DNA from: Candidatus Sulfotelmatobacter sp.
Lineage (GTDB): Bacteria > Acidobacteriota > Terriglobia > Terriglobales > Acidobacteriaceae
Reading direction: 5' to 3'
DNA length: 33,784 nucleotides
Assembly: GCA_030038255.1 (NCBI GenBank)
Contig: JASHPH010000330.1
Span: 1-33,784, forward strand
Below are positions 33,757 through 33,784 of the stretch, piece after piece (positions within the stretch are counted from its first letter, which is position 1; the number at the start of each line of letters is the position of its first letter). Below the pieces are notes generated by a model. The model did not search any database, had not been told where the DNA came from, and saw only the letters and a program-made list of their open reading frames with translations. A program made the translations under genes and the position numbers.

Positions 33757-33784
33757 GCCGGTCGCTGCGGGATGCTGTTCTACT

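Noticed and set aside
1-33784. tRNA, rRNA, CRISPR or insertion-sequence elements
   Set aside because: By eye no T-loop-like GGTTCGAATCC pattern, no regularly spaced repeats and no transposase motifs were found. A tRNAscan or repeat search would be decisive.

Overview
The window looks like chromosomal DNA of a soil-type Acidobacteriota (Terriglobia/Koribacter-like) bacterium. The main evidence is two very large outer-membrane receptors of the Oar-like type (carboxypeptidase-regulatory-like N-terminal domain, then TonB plug and barrel) plus the remnant of a third. They are interspersed with exported catabolic enzymes, and a CcsA/CcsB-type cytochrome c assembly gene sits beside an NtrB/NtrC-like two-component pair. 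No rRNA, tRNA, CRISPR array, insertion sequence or phage gene is recognisable. The assignment comes from gene content and has not been tested by any search.

Layout. 1-959 (-): 5' part of a polytopic membrane protein that runs off the left edge. 1231-2370 (-): cysteine-synthase-type PLP enzyme. 2680-3843 (-): exported DmpA-type (P1) aminopeptidase, divergent from 3980-9616 (+), an Oar-like receptor followed at once by an exported amidohydrolase (module 1). 9776-11306 (+): small membrane protein and a SAM methyltransferase. 11376-15255 (-): ThiH-like radical SAM gene, then clpB. 15403-16925 (+): tenA and thiD, divergent from the ThiH-like gene. 17025-17867 (+): a three-domain MerR-XRE-cupin regulator. 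17897-28181: module 2, made of a receptor-gene remnant (-), a Tat-exported spermidine-dehydrogenase-like flavoprotein (-), a divergent receptor (+), a second such flavoprotein (+) and a Tat-exported amidohydrolase (+). 28216-29502 (+): GatZ/KbaZ-like protein. 29558-33756 (-): ccs-type cytochrome assembly gene, sensor kinase, sigma-54 response regulator.

How the genes may work together. Module 2 reads as an envelope pathway: a TonB-dependent receptor takes up a substrate, and two paralogous periplasmic FAD dehydrogenases and an amidohydrolase process it. An XRE-cupin regulator, a class that includes the putrescine regulator PuuR, lies next to it. A polyamine or related amine is therefore a reasonable but unproven substrate. 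Three near-identical promoter-like elements (TTGACA, 17-18 bp, TAACCT) lie in module 2: one ahead of each divergent transcription unit and one ahead of the receptor remnant. This suggests shared control and a duplication/deletion history. Module 1 pairs the same kinds of parts (receptor, amidohydrolase) with a peptidase that acts on small or unusual peptides. tenA, thiD and the ThiH-like gene form a partial thiamine salvage/synthesis group.
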